Shown: positions 17,525 to 29,187 of the stretch, one piece after another | Position numbering within the stretch: the stretch's first letter is position 1 | Layout of the letters: each line of letters begins with the position of its first letter | NCBI GenBank assembly: GCA_002343685.1 | Contig: DDRS01000017.1 | Coordinates: 1 to 64,000, forward strand | From: Thiobacillus denitrificans | Lineage (GTDB): Bacteria; Pseudomonadota; Gammaproteobacteria; Burkholderiales; Thiobacillaceae | Direction: 5' to 3' | DNA: 64,000 nt | The notes under the pieces: model-generated | The model's database searches: none | What the model was told of the DNA's origin: nothing | What the model saw: only the letters and a program-made list of their open reading frames with translations | Program-made: the position numbers and the translations under genes

Positions 17525-18313
17525 CCCGAAGCGCCGCCTGAAACCTTCGTCAAGATTGATTTCATGCGCCGTCATGGCGCCGATCACGCATTGATCGAGA
17601 CTGGGCGGCATGACCAGCCGGCCCGCGGCATCCACCAGCCGGCCCGCCATGATCTCCGCCTCGTGGCGCGGCATCTGCGGCGGACGTTCCGGTTCGGCAT
17701 AGCCCTGCGGGTAAATCGGCCGGCCCTCGGCGTCGTACTTGTCGGTCGCCCCCAGCGTATGCAACAGCTCGTGCGCGATGACAATGTTGTTCTGCTGCGT
17801 CTGCCGGGGATCGGCAAAGGCATGCACCACGCCGATCAGGCCTTTCTGCAGTCCCAGCGAATGCGCCAGCGCGACGCCGTCCTGCGGCGTGTGATAGAGC
17901 ACGAACAGCTTGATCCTGCCCAGTTGCGGCAACCATTCGCCCGATTGCCGATACACCCACCACCGCAGTTTCAGGCTCCACCACACCGTTTTCAGCGCAT
18001 TGTGGTCGTGCGGCGGCGCCGGTGGTTGCTCATGCAGTTCCGGCAGCAGGCTGACCTGCACGGCCGGCGACTGTTTCACACCATAGCGCGCGGTCTCGCG
18101 TTCCAGAAAAGTGCCGATGTCGTCGAAATCGCTCGCCTTGAGCGCGCGGATCATGTCCTTCGCCTGCGTCGAGCCGTCGCCGTTGATCGGGACGACGGCC
18201 ACATCCAAGGGCCCGCCCCATGCGCGCACCATGGTCTGCTCCAACCAGGTCAGGCCGACTGCGGCAGCAAGAATACCCAACAGGATGAGAATGCGGATTC
18301 GGCGAAACGTCAT
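17513..18313 (-). CDS. Membrane-anchored HExxH metalloprotease-like protein, unknown function
   Basis: A 266-residue protein with an N-terminal membrane anchor (IRILILLGILAAAVGLTWL). Around residue 180 it has IAHELLHTLGATDKY, an HExxH zinc-binding motif followed by LGATDKY, as in small zinc-protease-like families. The C-terminal region has TAHEINLDEGFRRRF. I do not recognise a named family. The body is predicted to be periplasmic. It is monocistronic and converges on the EI24 gene. Confidence 0.7.
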   Translation of the reverse strand: MTFRRIRILILLGILAAAVGLTWLEQTMVRAWGGPLDVAVVPINGDGSTQAKDMIRALKASDFDDIGTFLERETARYGVKQSPAVQVSLLPELHEQPPAPPHDHNALKTVWWSLKLRWWVYRQSGEWLPQLGRIKLFVLYHTPQDGVALAHSLGLQKGLIGVVHAFADPRQTQQNNIVIAHELLHTLGATDKYDAEGRPIYPQGYAEPERPPQMPRHEAEIMAGRLVDAAGRLVMPPSLDQCVIGAMTAHEINLDEGFRRRFGSGD

Positions 18314-18377
18314 GGCACGGTCAACAGGCAGGAAGGCCTACCCTTAACGACGAAACGCCGACCCGCTTGAATCGGAA

Positions 18378-21300
18378 TCAAGGCGAGGCGGTGGCAGGCG
18401 TGGCGACAGGCACGACTTTGGGCTTTGCGTCGGCGCCCAGATTCAGCTTGCTCCCCACCAGTTTCTCCTTGGCGGTTTGCTCGATGGGTTCGGACACACT
18501 CACGCGGCTGGCGTCGAGCCCCAGCTTGACCAGTGCATCGCGCATGACCTGGCCGCGCGCCTGCGCAAGCTTGAGCAGAGATTCGTCGGCGATCTTCGTC
18601 TGCCGGGTCAGCCGTTCCAGCAGTTCGGCATGGAAAGCGGAAATGGGACCCGTGTCGCGGGTCTTGAAGCGGCGCGCGAGGCGCTCGACCATTTCGCTTT
18701 CCATCACGCGCGCGGCGGCACCCGCATTCTTGTCCTGGAAACTGGCACGCAGCTTCTGGTAGTCCTCCTTGCCGGCGCTTGCCGCGTAGCGGTCTTCCAG
18801 CCAGGTCTGGATCTTGTAGTTGTTGACATCGACCGGGCCGGGCGCCTCGCCCGGGGCAAGCTTGATGCCGGCTACGATGGCAGCTTCCGTGCGCATCGCC
18901 TGTTCCTGCAAGGCGCGCCGGTCGGCCTCGGGATCGTAGCCGGGCGCCAGGCTGAGCGTCAGCGCGGGGCGCTTGGCCAGCGCCTCGGCCAACGTCTTGA
19001 GCTTCTCCTGTTCGGGCGGCATGAGCACGCTGCTGCCGGGATCGAAGTTGACGGCCTCCATCTTCTCGGCGCTGATTCCCATGAGCTTGCCGAGCGCGCG
19101 GAAAGGCGCGGTGACCAGCTTGGTCAACACGTTGACGAAGGCCTTCCAGATGATCTTGCCGTAGCTGAATTGCGGATCGTCAAGGCTGCCCGACACCGGC
19201 AGGTCGAGATCGATGACGCCATTGCTGTCTTCCAGCAGGGCGATGGCGAGATCGAGCGGCAGATGAAGCGCATCGGGGCTGTCGACGCGTTCGCCGAGCT
19301 TGAGCTTGTTGACGACGAACTTGTTCTCGCCGGCCAGCTGGCGATCCTTGATCTTGTATTCGAGATCGACCGAGAGCCTGCCGGAATCGATACGGCGCCC
19401 GGCGAACTTGCCCGAATACGGCGTCAGCCGCGTCATTTCCAGATTGCGGAAAGCCAGCGTGAGATCGGTGAAGTCGGTCGCCCGGAACGGCTGGATCGAG
19501 CCGCGCACGCGGGCCGACCCGTAGTCGTCCACCTTGCCGTCGAGTTCGACCTGTGCGGTGGTCGCCGGATCGGTCGAGAGACCGGTCACGACGCCGCCGA
19601 GATCGTGCATGCGGGTGCCGAACTGCGGCGTCAGCGAGAGATCGGCGAACTCCGCATTGGCGCCGACGATGCGCAGGCGTTCGATGGCCAGCGGGAATGT
19701 CGCCTCCGGCTGCGCAGACGGCGCTGGCTTGCTGGCTGCGGCGACAGGCGGTTTGTCCGATGACCGCAGTATGCGCTGCAGGTTGATCGTCTTGTCCTCG
19801 AAAATGATCACCTTGCCGAAGGGATTCAGCGCCACCAGTTCCTTCATGTTCAGCCGATTGGGCCCCAGCCTGAAGTCGAGGCTGTCCGACGACAGTTTTC
19901 TCCAGCCGAGGAAGGCTTCCTCGGTTTCCTCTTCGGTGATCGCCAGATCGTCGACCGCGAAGCCGCCGCGAAAATCCAGCTTCATGCCCGATTTCGCCTG
20001 TGCAAAGGACAGCTTGCCGCGCGTCGACGCGGCGCCCGAACGCAGGTTGAGCTTGGCGAACTGGTTGACGTAGGGCGCGAACGGCTTCAGCGACAGTCCT
20101 GCGAGCTTGAGGTCCAGCTTGCCCGACGCCTTACCCGGGATGGCCATGCCGCTGGCATCGAAACGGCCGCCCTGCTTGAGCGCGAAGCCGGCTTCCAGCG
20201 GAATGGCCTTGTCCATATCCAGGCTGAGATCTTTCAGGGTGACGAAGCCCTTGGCGACATCGAGCCTGACCGGCACGCCAGGCGACTGGTCGACGATGCC
20301 GACCTCGATTCCATCGAGACCGAGGCGTGCGAGCCGCACATCCATCGGTGACCTAGCTGCCGTGTCAGCCTTGGCTGGCGCGGCGGCCGGTGCGCCGGGC
20401 GCTTTCTTCAGGATATCGGCCCAGTTGAGCGTCTTCTGCTTGTCCAGCGAGACGGTGGTTTTCGCACCGCTCAATTCAATCGCTTCGATGGCCAGCTGTT
20501 TTTCCGCCAGCTTCAACTGGGCGTTGACCAGCGCGGCGCGCTGCAATTCCGCCACCGGTTGCGCGCCCGATAGCACACGGACCGGGCCCAACGCGGCGTT
20601 GACCGGGCCCACGTCGATGGCGGCCGTGGCGCCTACCTCGCCTGTCAGCGCCGCCGTCAGGCCGAAGCCTTCGGCCGTGATGCCCAGCGGCTTGGCGAAC
20701 CCCTGGTCGGTGAACCGCGCCGACCAGTCGGCCAGCTTGATTTCATGGACGCCGATTTTCCATGGCGCCATCGGCGCGGCGGCCTTGGATGCGGCCGGCG
20801 GGGGGGCGGCCGTGCCGTCTTCCGCCGCGAACAGGGTTTGCCAATCCAGCGTGCCTTTCACGTCGCGCGTGGCCGCCAGCTCGCCGCCGGCAAGACGCAC
20901 GCTCGCGACATCGAGCGTGCGCGTGGCGAGATCGAAATTCGCGTTGCCGACCCGTGCCTCGGTGAGTTGCAGTACGGGCGCGCCGCCGTCATGCGGCGCC
21001 AGCGCCAGGTTCTGTACGACCAGGTTGGCGCCGTTGACCCGCACCCAGGGCACGTCCTCGCCCGCTTTGTCGCGCACCATGGCAAAGCGGTAGCGCAAGC
21101 CGGCCGCCAGCGTGCCGGACGGCAGCTCGAAATTGCGCGGACCCTTGATCACCCGCAACAGTTTGGCCAGCTGCACACCTTCCAGGCCCAGTTCGCCGCT
21201 CGACGCGACGGGGTTCAAGCCCACGTCGCCTTTCCATTTGAGCGTGCCGCCCTGCGCCGGCAGCTTGGCCGCGATCTGGTAATCGCCGCGATCCTCGGGC

Positions 21301-21860
21301 AGGGTCGACAGGCCATCGAGTTCGATGCCAAGCGGCTCCAGCACGGCGTTGAACGGCTTGCCCGCGCGATTCGCGTCGGTATAGACGATGTGGCCGTCGC
21401 CGATCCGGATGTGGTCGATCAGTACCCGCGCGATCGTGTCGGACGGCGGCGTCTTGTCTTCATTGAGTTTGGCAATCAGTGCCGCCCAGTTCAGCGTGCC
21501 GCCGGGACGCACCTCGACGGTGGCGTGAGGCTGATCGAGCTCGATATCCCGGATGCGCCAGGCCCAGCGAAACAGCCCGGTGGTATCGAGGTTGATATAC
21601 AGCCGCTCGAAACTCGCCAGCGGCGCGCCGTTCTGCTCGGCCAGCTTGAGGCCGTCCACGGTGGCTTCCAGCGTGAGGGGATTGAATTTGACGTGGCGTA
21701 CGCTCAACTGGCTGGCGAGCTTGTTCTCGCCGATCCAGGGCAGCAGCTTCTGCGCCAGTGGGTCGACCAGAAAGAACCCGAAGACCAGATACAGTCCGAA
21801 CAATCCGGCCGCGATCAGGAACGGCAGGCTCAAGGCGATTTTGACGATGCGTCCCCACAT
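18378..21860 (-). CDS. DUF748 (AsmA-like) envelope protein
   Basis: A 1160-residue protein with one N-terminal membrane helix (IALSLPFLIAAGLFGLYLVFGFFLV) and a very long periplasmic part built of AsmA/DUF748-type beta repeats (FNPLTLEATVDGLKL, repeated LNWADILKK and LNWQTLFAAE segments). Near the C-terminus, FDPGSSVLMPPEQEKLKTLAEALAKRP resembles an OmpA-like peptidoglycan-binding domain. AsmA-like proteins are proposed bridges for phospholipid transport between membranes. Ala/Pro-rich linkers separate parts. It is followed upstream by darP on the same strand. Confidence 0.88.
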   Translation of the reverse strand: MWGRIVKIALSLPFLIAAGLFGLYLVFGFFLVDPLAQKLLPWIGENKLASQLSVRHVKFNPLTLEATVDGLKLAEQNGAPLASFERLYINLDTTGLFRWAWRIRDIELDQPHATVEVRPGGTLNWAALIAKLNEDKTPPSDTIARVLIDHIRIGDGHIVYTDANRAGKPFNAVLEPLGIELDGLSTLPEDRGDYQIAAKLPAQGGTLKWKGDVGLNPVASSGELGLEGVQLAKLLRVIKGPRNFELPSGTLAAGLRYRFAMVRDKAGEDVPWVRVNGANLVVQNLALAPHDGGAPVLQLTEARVGNANFDLATRTLDVASVRLAGGELAATRDVKGTLDWQTLFAAEDGTAAPPPAASKAAAPMAPWKIGVHEIKLADWSARFTDQGFAKPLGITAEGFGLTAALTGEVGATAAIDVGPVNAALGPVRVLSGAQPVAELQRAALVNAQLKLAEKQLAIEAIELSGAKTTVSLDKQKTLNWADILKKAPGAPAAAPAKADTAARSPMDVRLARLGLDGIEVGIVDQSPGVPVRLDVAKGFVTLKDLSLDMDKAIPLEAGFALKQGGRFDASGMAIPGKASGKLDLKLAGLSLKPFAPYVNQFAKLNLRSGAASTRGKLSFAQAKSGMKLDFRGGFAVDDLAITEEETEEAFLGWRKLSSDSLDFRLGPNRLNMKELVALNPFGKVIIFEDKTINLQRILRSSDKPPVAAASKPAPSAQPEATFPLAIERLRIVGANAEFADLSLTPQFGTRMHDLGGVVTGLSTDPATTAQVELDGKVDDYGSARVRGSIQPFRATDFTDLTLAFRNLEMTRLTPYSGKFAGRRIDSGRLSVDLEYKIKDRQLAGENKFVVNKLKLGERVDSPDALHLPLDLAIALLEDSNGVIDLDLPVSGSLDDPQFSYGKIIWKAFVNVLTKLVTAPFRALGKLMGISAEKMEAVNFDPGSSVLMPPEQEKLKTLAEALAKRPALTLSLAPGYDPEADRRALQEQAMRTEAAIVAGIKLAPGEAPGPVDVNNYKIQTWLEDRYAASAGKEDYQKLRASFQDKNAGAAARVMESEMVERLARRFKTRDTGPISAFHAELLERLTRQTKIADESLLKLAQARGQVMRDALVKLGLDASRVSVSEPIEQTAKEKLVGSKLNLGADAKPKVVPVATPATASP

Positions 21861-21875
21861 GCTGCCTCCCCTGGC

Positions 21876-22439
21876 TTATTTCGTTTGCATGGCCTCGCGG
21901 ATCACCCGGAAGATTTCCCGGAAAGCCTTGGGCGGCTTGTTGCGCGCGGCTTCGTCGCGCGCATTGCGGATCAGCTGCCGCAGATGCGTGGCGTCGGTAT
22001 CAGGATAATTATTGAGGAACAGCGTCAGCGCCTCGTTGTCGGCGATGAGCTTCTCGCGCCACTTCTCGGCTTGGTGCAGCTTGGCGTTTTCCGCCGCAGA
22101 CACACCATTGAAGACGTCGATCTGCGCCTGGATCGGCACCGGATCGACCGAGCGCATCAGCTTGCCGATATATTGCTTCTGCCGGCGCAGTGCACCGTTC
22201 TGGGTGATCTTGCGGCAGTCGGCCACGGCGGCACGCAGTTCTTCCGGTAGCTCGATGCGTTTGAACTGGGCATCCGGCAGCTTGACCAGGATTTCACCCA
22301 GGGCTTGCAGGGCCTCGACTTCGCGTTTCTTGTGGCTTTTGCTGGGACCGTCGTAGACCTCGTCAGGGTCGAATTCCAGTTCGGCATCAGGGTCGATCAG
22401 GCGCACGGTGGGACTTTCGGTTACTGTTATTATCGTCAT
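21876..22439 (-). CDS. darP: Ribosome-associated protein DarP (YjgA)
   Basis: A 187-residue DUF615 protein, the 50S-associated assembly factor DarP/YjgA. Diagnostic segments are SKSHKKREVEALQALGEILVKLP, IELPEELRAAVADCRKI, GALRRQKQYIGKLMR and RQLIRNARDEAARNKPPKAFREIFRVIRE. The acidic N-terminal DPDAELEFDPDEVY is usual. Start at ATG 22439 is preferred by comparison with the family; a TTG 33 bases upstream is possible and neither has a strong ribosome-binding site. Divergence from pmbA is a conserved proteobacterial arrangement. Confidence 0.93.
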   Translation of the reverse strand: MTIITVTESPTVRLIDPDAELEFDPDEVYDGPSKSHKKREVEALQALGEILVKLPDAQFKRIELPEELRAAVADCRKITQNGALRRQKQYIGKLMRSVDPVPIQAQIDVFNGVSAAENAKLHQAEKWREKLIADNEALTLFLNNYPDTDATHLRQLIRNARDEAARNKPPKAFREIFRVIREAMQTK

Positions 22440-22508
22440 TGTAGTTTCTGTCGCCCAAACGTGCCGAACCAAAACCCTTTACACCCCCTTTTCCTTCGAT
22501 AAGCCGAC

Positions 22509-23849
22509 ATGTCCCGCTCCCAATTCAGCTATACCCGCGACCAGCTCATGGCCCTGTCCCGGATCGTCATCGAGCATGCAGCCAAACAGGGCGCCACCGC
22601 CGCCGACACCGAGATTTCCGAGGGTGTCGGACAGAGCGTCAGCGTACGTCAGGGCGAGATCGAAACCATCGAATACAACAAGGACAAGGGCGCCGGCGTC
22701 ACCGTCTATATCGGCCAGCGACGCGGCCACGCCTCGACTTCGGACCTGTCGGAAGCGGCGCTGAAAAGCGCGGTCGAGAAGGCGCTGACCATCGCCCGCT
22801 ACACGGCCGAGGACGAAGCGGCCGGCCTGCCCGACGCCGACCGCCTGGCGAAGGACGTACCCGACCTCGACCTCTACCACCCGTGGGCGCTCACTGTGGA
22901 AGAGGCTGCCGAGCGTGCCCAGGCCTGCGAAGCCGCCGCGCTGGCGGTGGACAAGCGGCTGACCAATTCCGAAGGCGCCGGCGTCAGCCTGCACACCTCG
23001 CAATTCATCTATGCCAACAGCCTCGGCTTCTGCAACGGCTACGCCGGCTCGCGCCACGGCATGTCGGTCGCCGTGATCGGCGAGGACAAAGGCGCGATGC
23101 AGCGCGACTACTGGTACACCAGCGCGCGCAACGCCGCCGATCTCGACTCCGCCGAAACCGTCGGCCGCATCGCCGGCACCCGCACCGTGCGCCGCTTGAA
23201 CGGGCGCAAGCTCGACACCCGCACCTGCCCGGTGCTGTTCGAGGCGCCGATCGCCACCGGCCTGATCGGCAACTTCGTCGCCGCGGTCTCCGGCGGCAGC
23301 CTGTACCGCAAGTCCTCGTTCCTGCTCGACAGCCTCGGGCAGCAGGTATTCGCCCCGCTGGTCAACATTCGCGAGGCGCCCTTCCTGCCATCGGGCCTTG
23401 GCAGCGCGCCCTTCGACAGCGAAGGGGTGGCCTGTCTCGACCGCGACATCGTCAAGGACGGCGTGCTGCAGGGCTATTTCCTGTCGACCTATTCGGCGAA
23501 GAAGCTCGGCATGAAAACCACCGGTAACGCCGGCGGCAGCCACAACCTGATCGTCACGCCAGGCGAGCACGATCTCGACGGTCTGCTGAAGCAGATGGGC
23601 ACCGGCCTCCTGGTCACCGAACTGCTCGGCCACGGCGCCAACATGGTCACCGGCGACTACTCGCGCGGCGCCGCCGGCTTCTGGGTGGAAAACGGCGAGA
23701 TCCAGTATCCGGTCGAGGAAATCACCATCGCCGGCAACCTCGCCGACATGTTCAAGGGTATCGTCGCCATCGGCCGCGACGTCGAGCGGCGCGGTTCCAA
23801 GCAGGTCGGCTCCATCCTGATCGACCACATGACGGTGGCCGGCAACTAA
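22509..23849 (+). CDS. pmbA: Metalloprotease PmbA/TldE
   Basis: A 446-residue TldE/PmbA protein, the non-catalytic partner of TldD in the heterodimeric peptidase that matures microcins and degrades CcdA in E. coli. Features include the N-terminal GATAADTEISEGVGQSVSVRQ, a central RTVRRLNGRKLDTRTCPVLFEAP and the C-terminal LLVTELLGHGANMVTGDYSRGAAGFWVENGEI. Length is as expected. No tldD is in the window. The following esterase gene starts at the next base. Confidence 0.95.
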   Translation: MSRSQFSYTRDQLMALSRIVIEHAAKQGATAADTEISEGVGQSVSVRQGEIETIEYNKDKGAGVTVYIGQRRGHASTSDLSEAALKSAVEKALTIARYTAEDEAAGLPDADRLAKDVPDLDLYHPWALTVEEAAERAQACEAAALAVDKRLTNSEGAGVSLHTSQFIYANSLGFCNGYAGSRHGMSVAVIGEDKGAMQRDYWYTSARNAADLDSAETVGRIAGTRTVRRLNGRKLDTRTCPVLFEAPIATGLIGNFVAAVSGGSLYRKSSFLLDSLGQQVFAPLVNIREAPFLPSGLGSAPFDSEGVACLDRDIVKDGVLQGYFLSTYSAKKLGMKTTGNAGGSHNLIVTPGEHDLDGLLKQMGTGLLVTELLGHGANMVTGDYSRGAAGFWVENGEIQYPVEEITIAGNLADMFKGIVAIGRDVERRGSKQVGSILIDHMTVAGN

Positions 23850-24461
23850 ATGCTGGCAGCAAGCCGCTTTTTCATCGCGGTTTGCGTCGCCGTCCTGCTT
23901 GTCGCCTGCGGCCGCGCGCCCACGCTGCCCAAACTCAGCCCGCACGACGTCATCCTCGCTTTCGGCGATAGCCTCACCCACGGCACCGGTGCCAGCGAGG
24001 AGACGGCCTATCCAGCCGTGCTGGCCACGCTCAGCGGCCATACGGTCATCAATGCCGGCGTGCCCGGCGACACCACGGCCACCGGGCTGCAACGCCTGCC
24101 CGCCGTGCTGGACGAATACAAGCCGCGCCTGGTGCTGCTGTGTCTGGGCGGCAACGACATGCTGCGGAAGCAGCCCGAGGCCACGACCGAGAACAATCTG
24201 CGCCTGCTGGTGCAGACGATTCGTTCCAGTGGAGCGGAGGTCGTGCTGATCGCCGTGCCCGAGCCGAAGCTGTTCGGCGGTGCACCGGACTTCTACGCCC
24301 GCGTCGCCAAGGACATGAAGTTGCCGCTGGAAGAGCAGGCGTTCAACGACGTGCTGAAGGACGCCCGCCTCAAGTCCGATCCCGTCCACGCCAACGCCGC
24401 CGGTTACCGCGTGGTCGCCGAGCGGCTGGACGCCTTCCTCAAGGAGGCCGGCGCGCTGTGA
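23850..24461 (+). CDS. GDSL-family esterase/lysophospholipase (TesA-like lipoprotein)
   Basis: A 203-residue SGNH hydrolase of the TesA type. The N-terminal signal ends in a lipobox-like LLVACG, so it is probably a lipoprotein. Catalytic blocks: FGDSLTHG (Ser), the oxyanion Gly in NAGVPGDT, GGND, and DPVHANAAGY (Asp-His). It would hydrolyse acyl esters in the periplasm. It starts directly after the pmbA stop and its own stop overlaps the DctQ start, so pmbA, esterase and TRAP genes look like one transcript. Confidence 0.92.
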   Translation: MLAASRFFIAVCVAVLLVACGRAPTLPKLSPHDVILAFGDSLTHGTGASEETAYPAVLATLSGHTVINAGVPGDTTATGLQRLPAVLDEYKPRLVLLCLGGNDMLRKQPEATTENNLRLLVQTIRSSGAEVVLIAVPEPKLFGGAPDFYARVAKDMKLPLEEQAFNDVLKDARLKSDPVHANAAGYRVVAERLDAFLKEAGAL

Positions 24462-24997
24462 ATGCCCTGCTCGCCCTGGCACGCGCGATCGACGCGCTGA
24501 CCGAGCGCATCGGCCGCCTCGTCATCTGGCTGGTGCTCGTCGCCACCCTGATCTCGGCCGGCAATGCGCTCGCCCGTTATCTGCTCGGCGAAAGCTCCAA
24601 CGCCTGGCTGGAAATCCAGTGGTACCTGTTCGGCGCGATGTTCCTGCTGGCTGCGGGCTACACGCTGAAGCACAACGGCCACGTGCGCATCGACATTCTC
24701 TACAACCGCCTGGGCCCGCGTGGCCAGGCCTGGATCGACCTCGCCGGCGGCCTGCTGTTCCTGCTGCCGATGGCAGGGCTGCTCATGTGGTTGGCGTGGC
24801 CGATGTTCCATGAGGCCTGGGTGACTCATGAAATGTCGCCCGATGCCGGCGGTCTGGTGCGCTGGCCGGTGAAGTTGCTGCTGCCCGTCGGCTTCGCCCT
24901 GCTCGCACTGCAGGGAATTGCCGAAATCATCAAGCGCATCGGCGTGCTCTTGGGTCATCTCGTGTTGCCCCACGAAGCGCCGGAAGAGGAAGTCTGA
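24458..24997 (+). CDS. dctQ: TRAP transporter small permease (DctQ-type)
   Basis: A 179-residue small subunit of a TRAP transporter with four membrane helices and the segment LEIQWYLFGAMFLLAAGYTLKHNGHVRIDI, which is diagnostic of the large-type DctQ of the mannitol/2-keto-acid group. GTG at 24458 is chosen since AAGGAGG precedes it and it overlaps the esterase stop by 4 bases. It works with the DctM-type gene downstream; the matching binding protein is probably the dctP-like gene 16 kb away. Confidence 0.92.
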   Translation: MNALLALARAIDALTERIGRLVIWLVLVATLISAGNALARYLLGESSNAWLEIQWYLFGAMFLLAAGYTLKHNGHVRIDILYNRLGPRGQAWIDLAGGLLFLLPMAGLLMWLAWPMFHEAWVTHEMSPDAGGLVRWPVKLLLPVGFALLALQGIAEIIKRIGVLLGHLVLPHEAPEEEV

Positions 24998-24998
24998 T

Positions 24999-26390
24999 TT
25001 GGGCAACATGGCGCCGCTGATGTTTCTGGGCCTGGTGGCCTTCCTGCTGCTGGGTTACCCGGTGGCATTCGCGCTCGCGGCCAACGGCCTGTTGTTCGCC
25101 GGCATTGGCATCGCTGTCGGGCATTTCGACCTCTCGCTGCTGCAAGCGCTGCCCGAGCGCGTCTACGGCATCGTCGCCAACCCCACGCTCTTGGCCATTC
25201 CATTCTTCGCCTTCATGGGCCTGATCCTCGAACGCTCGGGCATGGCCGAGGACCTGCTCGACACCATCGGCCAGCTGTTCGGCTCGGTGCGCGGCGGCCT
25301 CGCCTATGCGGTCGTCCTGGTCGGCGGCCTGCTGGCCGCCACCACCGGCGTGGTCGCGGCGACCGTCATCGCCATGGGTCTGATCTCGATGCCGGTGATG
25401 CTGCGCCATGGCTACGACAAGCGGCTGGCCGCCGGCGTCATTGCCGCCTCGGGCACGCTGGCGCAGATCGTGCCGCCGTCGCTGGTGCTGATCGTGCTGG
25501 CGGACCAACTCGGCACGTCGGTCGGCGACATGTACAAGGGCGCCCTGCTGCCCGGCCTGATCATGGTCGGATTGTATCTGGCCTATGTGTTCGCCATGAC
25601 GCTGTTCAGGCCGCTGGCCGCGCCGGCCTTGCCGGCCTCGGCACGCACTCTGCACGGCAGTGCTCTGCTGCTGCGCGTGCTGACCACGCTGCTGCCGCCG
25701 CTTGTGTTGATCTTCCTCGTGCTCGGGACTATCTTCATCGGCGTCGCGACGCCCACCGAAGGCGGCGCGATGGGCGCGGCGGGCGCCCTGCTGCTGGCGC
25801 TGGCACGCGGGCGGCTATCCCGCCTGCAGCTGACGCAGGCAATGGACAGCACCACGCGGCTGACCACCTTCGTCATCTTCATCCTCATCGGTTCGACGAT
25901 TTTCACCCTGGTGTTCCGCGGACTCGACGGCGATGTCTGGGTGGAGCACCTGTTCAACCAGCTGCCCGGCGGCATGCTCGGCTTCCTCGTCGCAGTCAAC
26001 CTGCTGGTGTTCGTGCTGGCCTTCTTCCTCGACTTCTTCGAGATCGCCTTCATCGTGGTGCCGCTGGTCGGCCCCATCGCCTACAAGCTCGGCATCGACC
26101 CGATCTGGTTCGGCGTGATGCTCGCGGTCAACATGCAGACGGCCTTCATGCACCCGCCCTTCGGCTTCGCCCTGTTCTACCTCAAGAGCGTCGCCCCCAA
26201 ATCCATCCGCACCGGCGACATCTACCGGGGCGCGATCCCCTTTCTCGTCATCCAGCTGATCATGGTCGCCGTGGTACTGGGCCTGCCGCAGGTCGTATTG
26301 CGCGATGCGCCGCCGGACGCCAGCAGCGTCACCACCATCCCGCTCGACGTCGATCCCGATACAGGCTATCTGCCGGCCGAGTGGCGTTGA
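24999..26390 (+). CDS. dctM: TRAP transporter large permease (DctM-type)
   Basis: A 463-residue integral membrane protein with about 11-12 helices, the channel subunit of a TRAP transporter that uses a Na+ or H+ gradient. Markers include LLGYPVAFALAANGLLF, FFAFMGLILERSGMAEDLL, GVVAATVIAMGLISMPVMLRHGY, SGTLAQIVPPSLVLIVLADQ and TPTEGGAMGAAGALLLAL. TTG at 24999 is preferred because GGAAGAGGA lies 8 bases upstream; an in-frame ATG at 25008 would shorten it by three residues. Confidence 0.94.
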   Translation: MGNMAPLMFLGLVAFLLLGYPVAFALAANGLLFAGIGIAVGHFDLSLLQALPERVYGIVANPTLLAIPFFAFMGLILERSGMAEDLLDTIGQLFGSVRGGLAYAVVLVGGLLAATTGVVAATVIAMGLISMPVMLRHGYDKRLAAGVIAASGTLAQIVPPSLVLIVLADQLGTSVGDMYKGALLPGLIMVGLYLAYVFAMTLFRPLAAPALPASARTLHGSALLLRVLTTLLPPLVLIFLVLGTIFIGVATPTEGGAMGAAGALLLALARGRLSRLQLTQAMDSTTRLTTFVIFILIGSTIFTLVFRGLDGDVWVEHLFNQLPGGMLGFLVAVNLLVFVLAFFLDFFEIAFIVVPLVGPIAYKLGIDPIWFGVMLAVNMQTAFMHPPFGFALFYLKSVAPKSIRTGDIYRGAIPFLVIQLIMVAVVLGLPQVVLRDAPPDASSVTTIPLDVDPDTGYLPAEWR

Positions 26391-26473
26391 CCCGGAAACG
26401 TGAGAAAATGGGCGGCTTCGCGCAGCGCTGTCGCCTGTGCGCCCCCCGCAACCTCACATTCCAGGACTGAATC

Positions 26474-26800
26474 ATGAGCGAACTCATCATCGAAGACCTC
26501 GTCGCCGGCAGCGGCGACACCGCCAGCGCCGGCCAGTACGTGTCGGTGCACTACACCGGCTGGCTCACCAACGGCCAGAAATTCGACTCCAGCGTCGACC
26601 GCAACGACCCCTTCGAATTCAAGCTCGGCATGGGCCAGGTCATCCCCGGCTGGGACCAGGGCGTGGCCGGCATGCAGGTCGGCGGCAAACGCAAGCTGAC
26701 CATCCCGCCGGAACTGGCCTACGGGTCGCGCGGTGCCGGCGGCGTGATCCCGCCGAACGCCACCCTGGTGTTCGAAGTGGAACTGCTGGGCGTCAACTGA
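26474..26800 (+). CDS. FKBP-type peptidyl-prolyl isomerase
   Basis: A 108-residue single-domain FKBP without signal peptide, so probably cytosolic. The fold signature is complete: VSVHYTGWLTNGQKFDSS, FKLGMGQVIPGWDQGVAGM and KLTIPPELAYGSRGAGGVIPPNATLVFEVELL, including the aromatic pocket residues Tyr, Phe and Trp. It catalyses cis-trans prolyl isomerisation and assists folding. A GAAAAT-like -10 lies in the 83-base gap upstream. Confidence 0.95.
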   Translation: MSELIIEDLVAGSGDTASAGQYVSVHYTGWLTNGQKFDSSVDRNDPFEFKLGMGQVIPGWDQGVAGMQVGGKRKLTIPPELAYGSRGAGGVIPPNATLVFEVELLGVN

Positions 26801-26806
26801 GTCTTT

Positions 26807-26831
26807 TTTATCCGCGCATTTCGCGGATAAA
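26807..26831 (+). other. Perfect stem-loop before the YgiQ-type gene
   Basis: TTTATCCGCG (26807-26816) and CGCGGATAAA (26822-26831) form a 10-bp perfect stem with a 5-base loop. The T-run precedes rather than follows the stem, so a Rho-independent terminator is not supported. It ends 6 bases before the ATG at 26838 and could influence initiation. Confidence 0.5.
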
Positions 26832-26837
26832 CATGCC

Positions 26838-29153
<2,316 letters not shown>

Positions 29154-29187
29154 CGTTTCTCTTGTAACTTGTCACTCGCATCGCGCC

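Noticed and set aside
18477..19763. Plus-strand open frame inside the DUF748 gene
   Set aside because: DUF748 protein is well supported on the other strand; the frame lacks known motifs.
26801..26837. Rho-independent terminator after the FKBP gene
   Set aside because: The T-run precedes the stem on the plus strand, and an A-run follows it on the minus strand, so neither direction fits.
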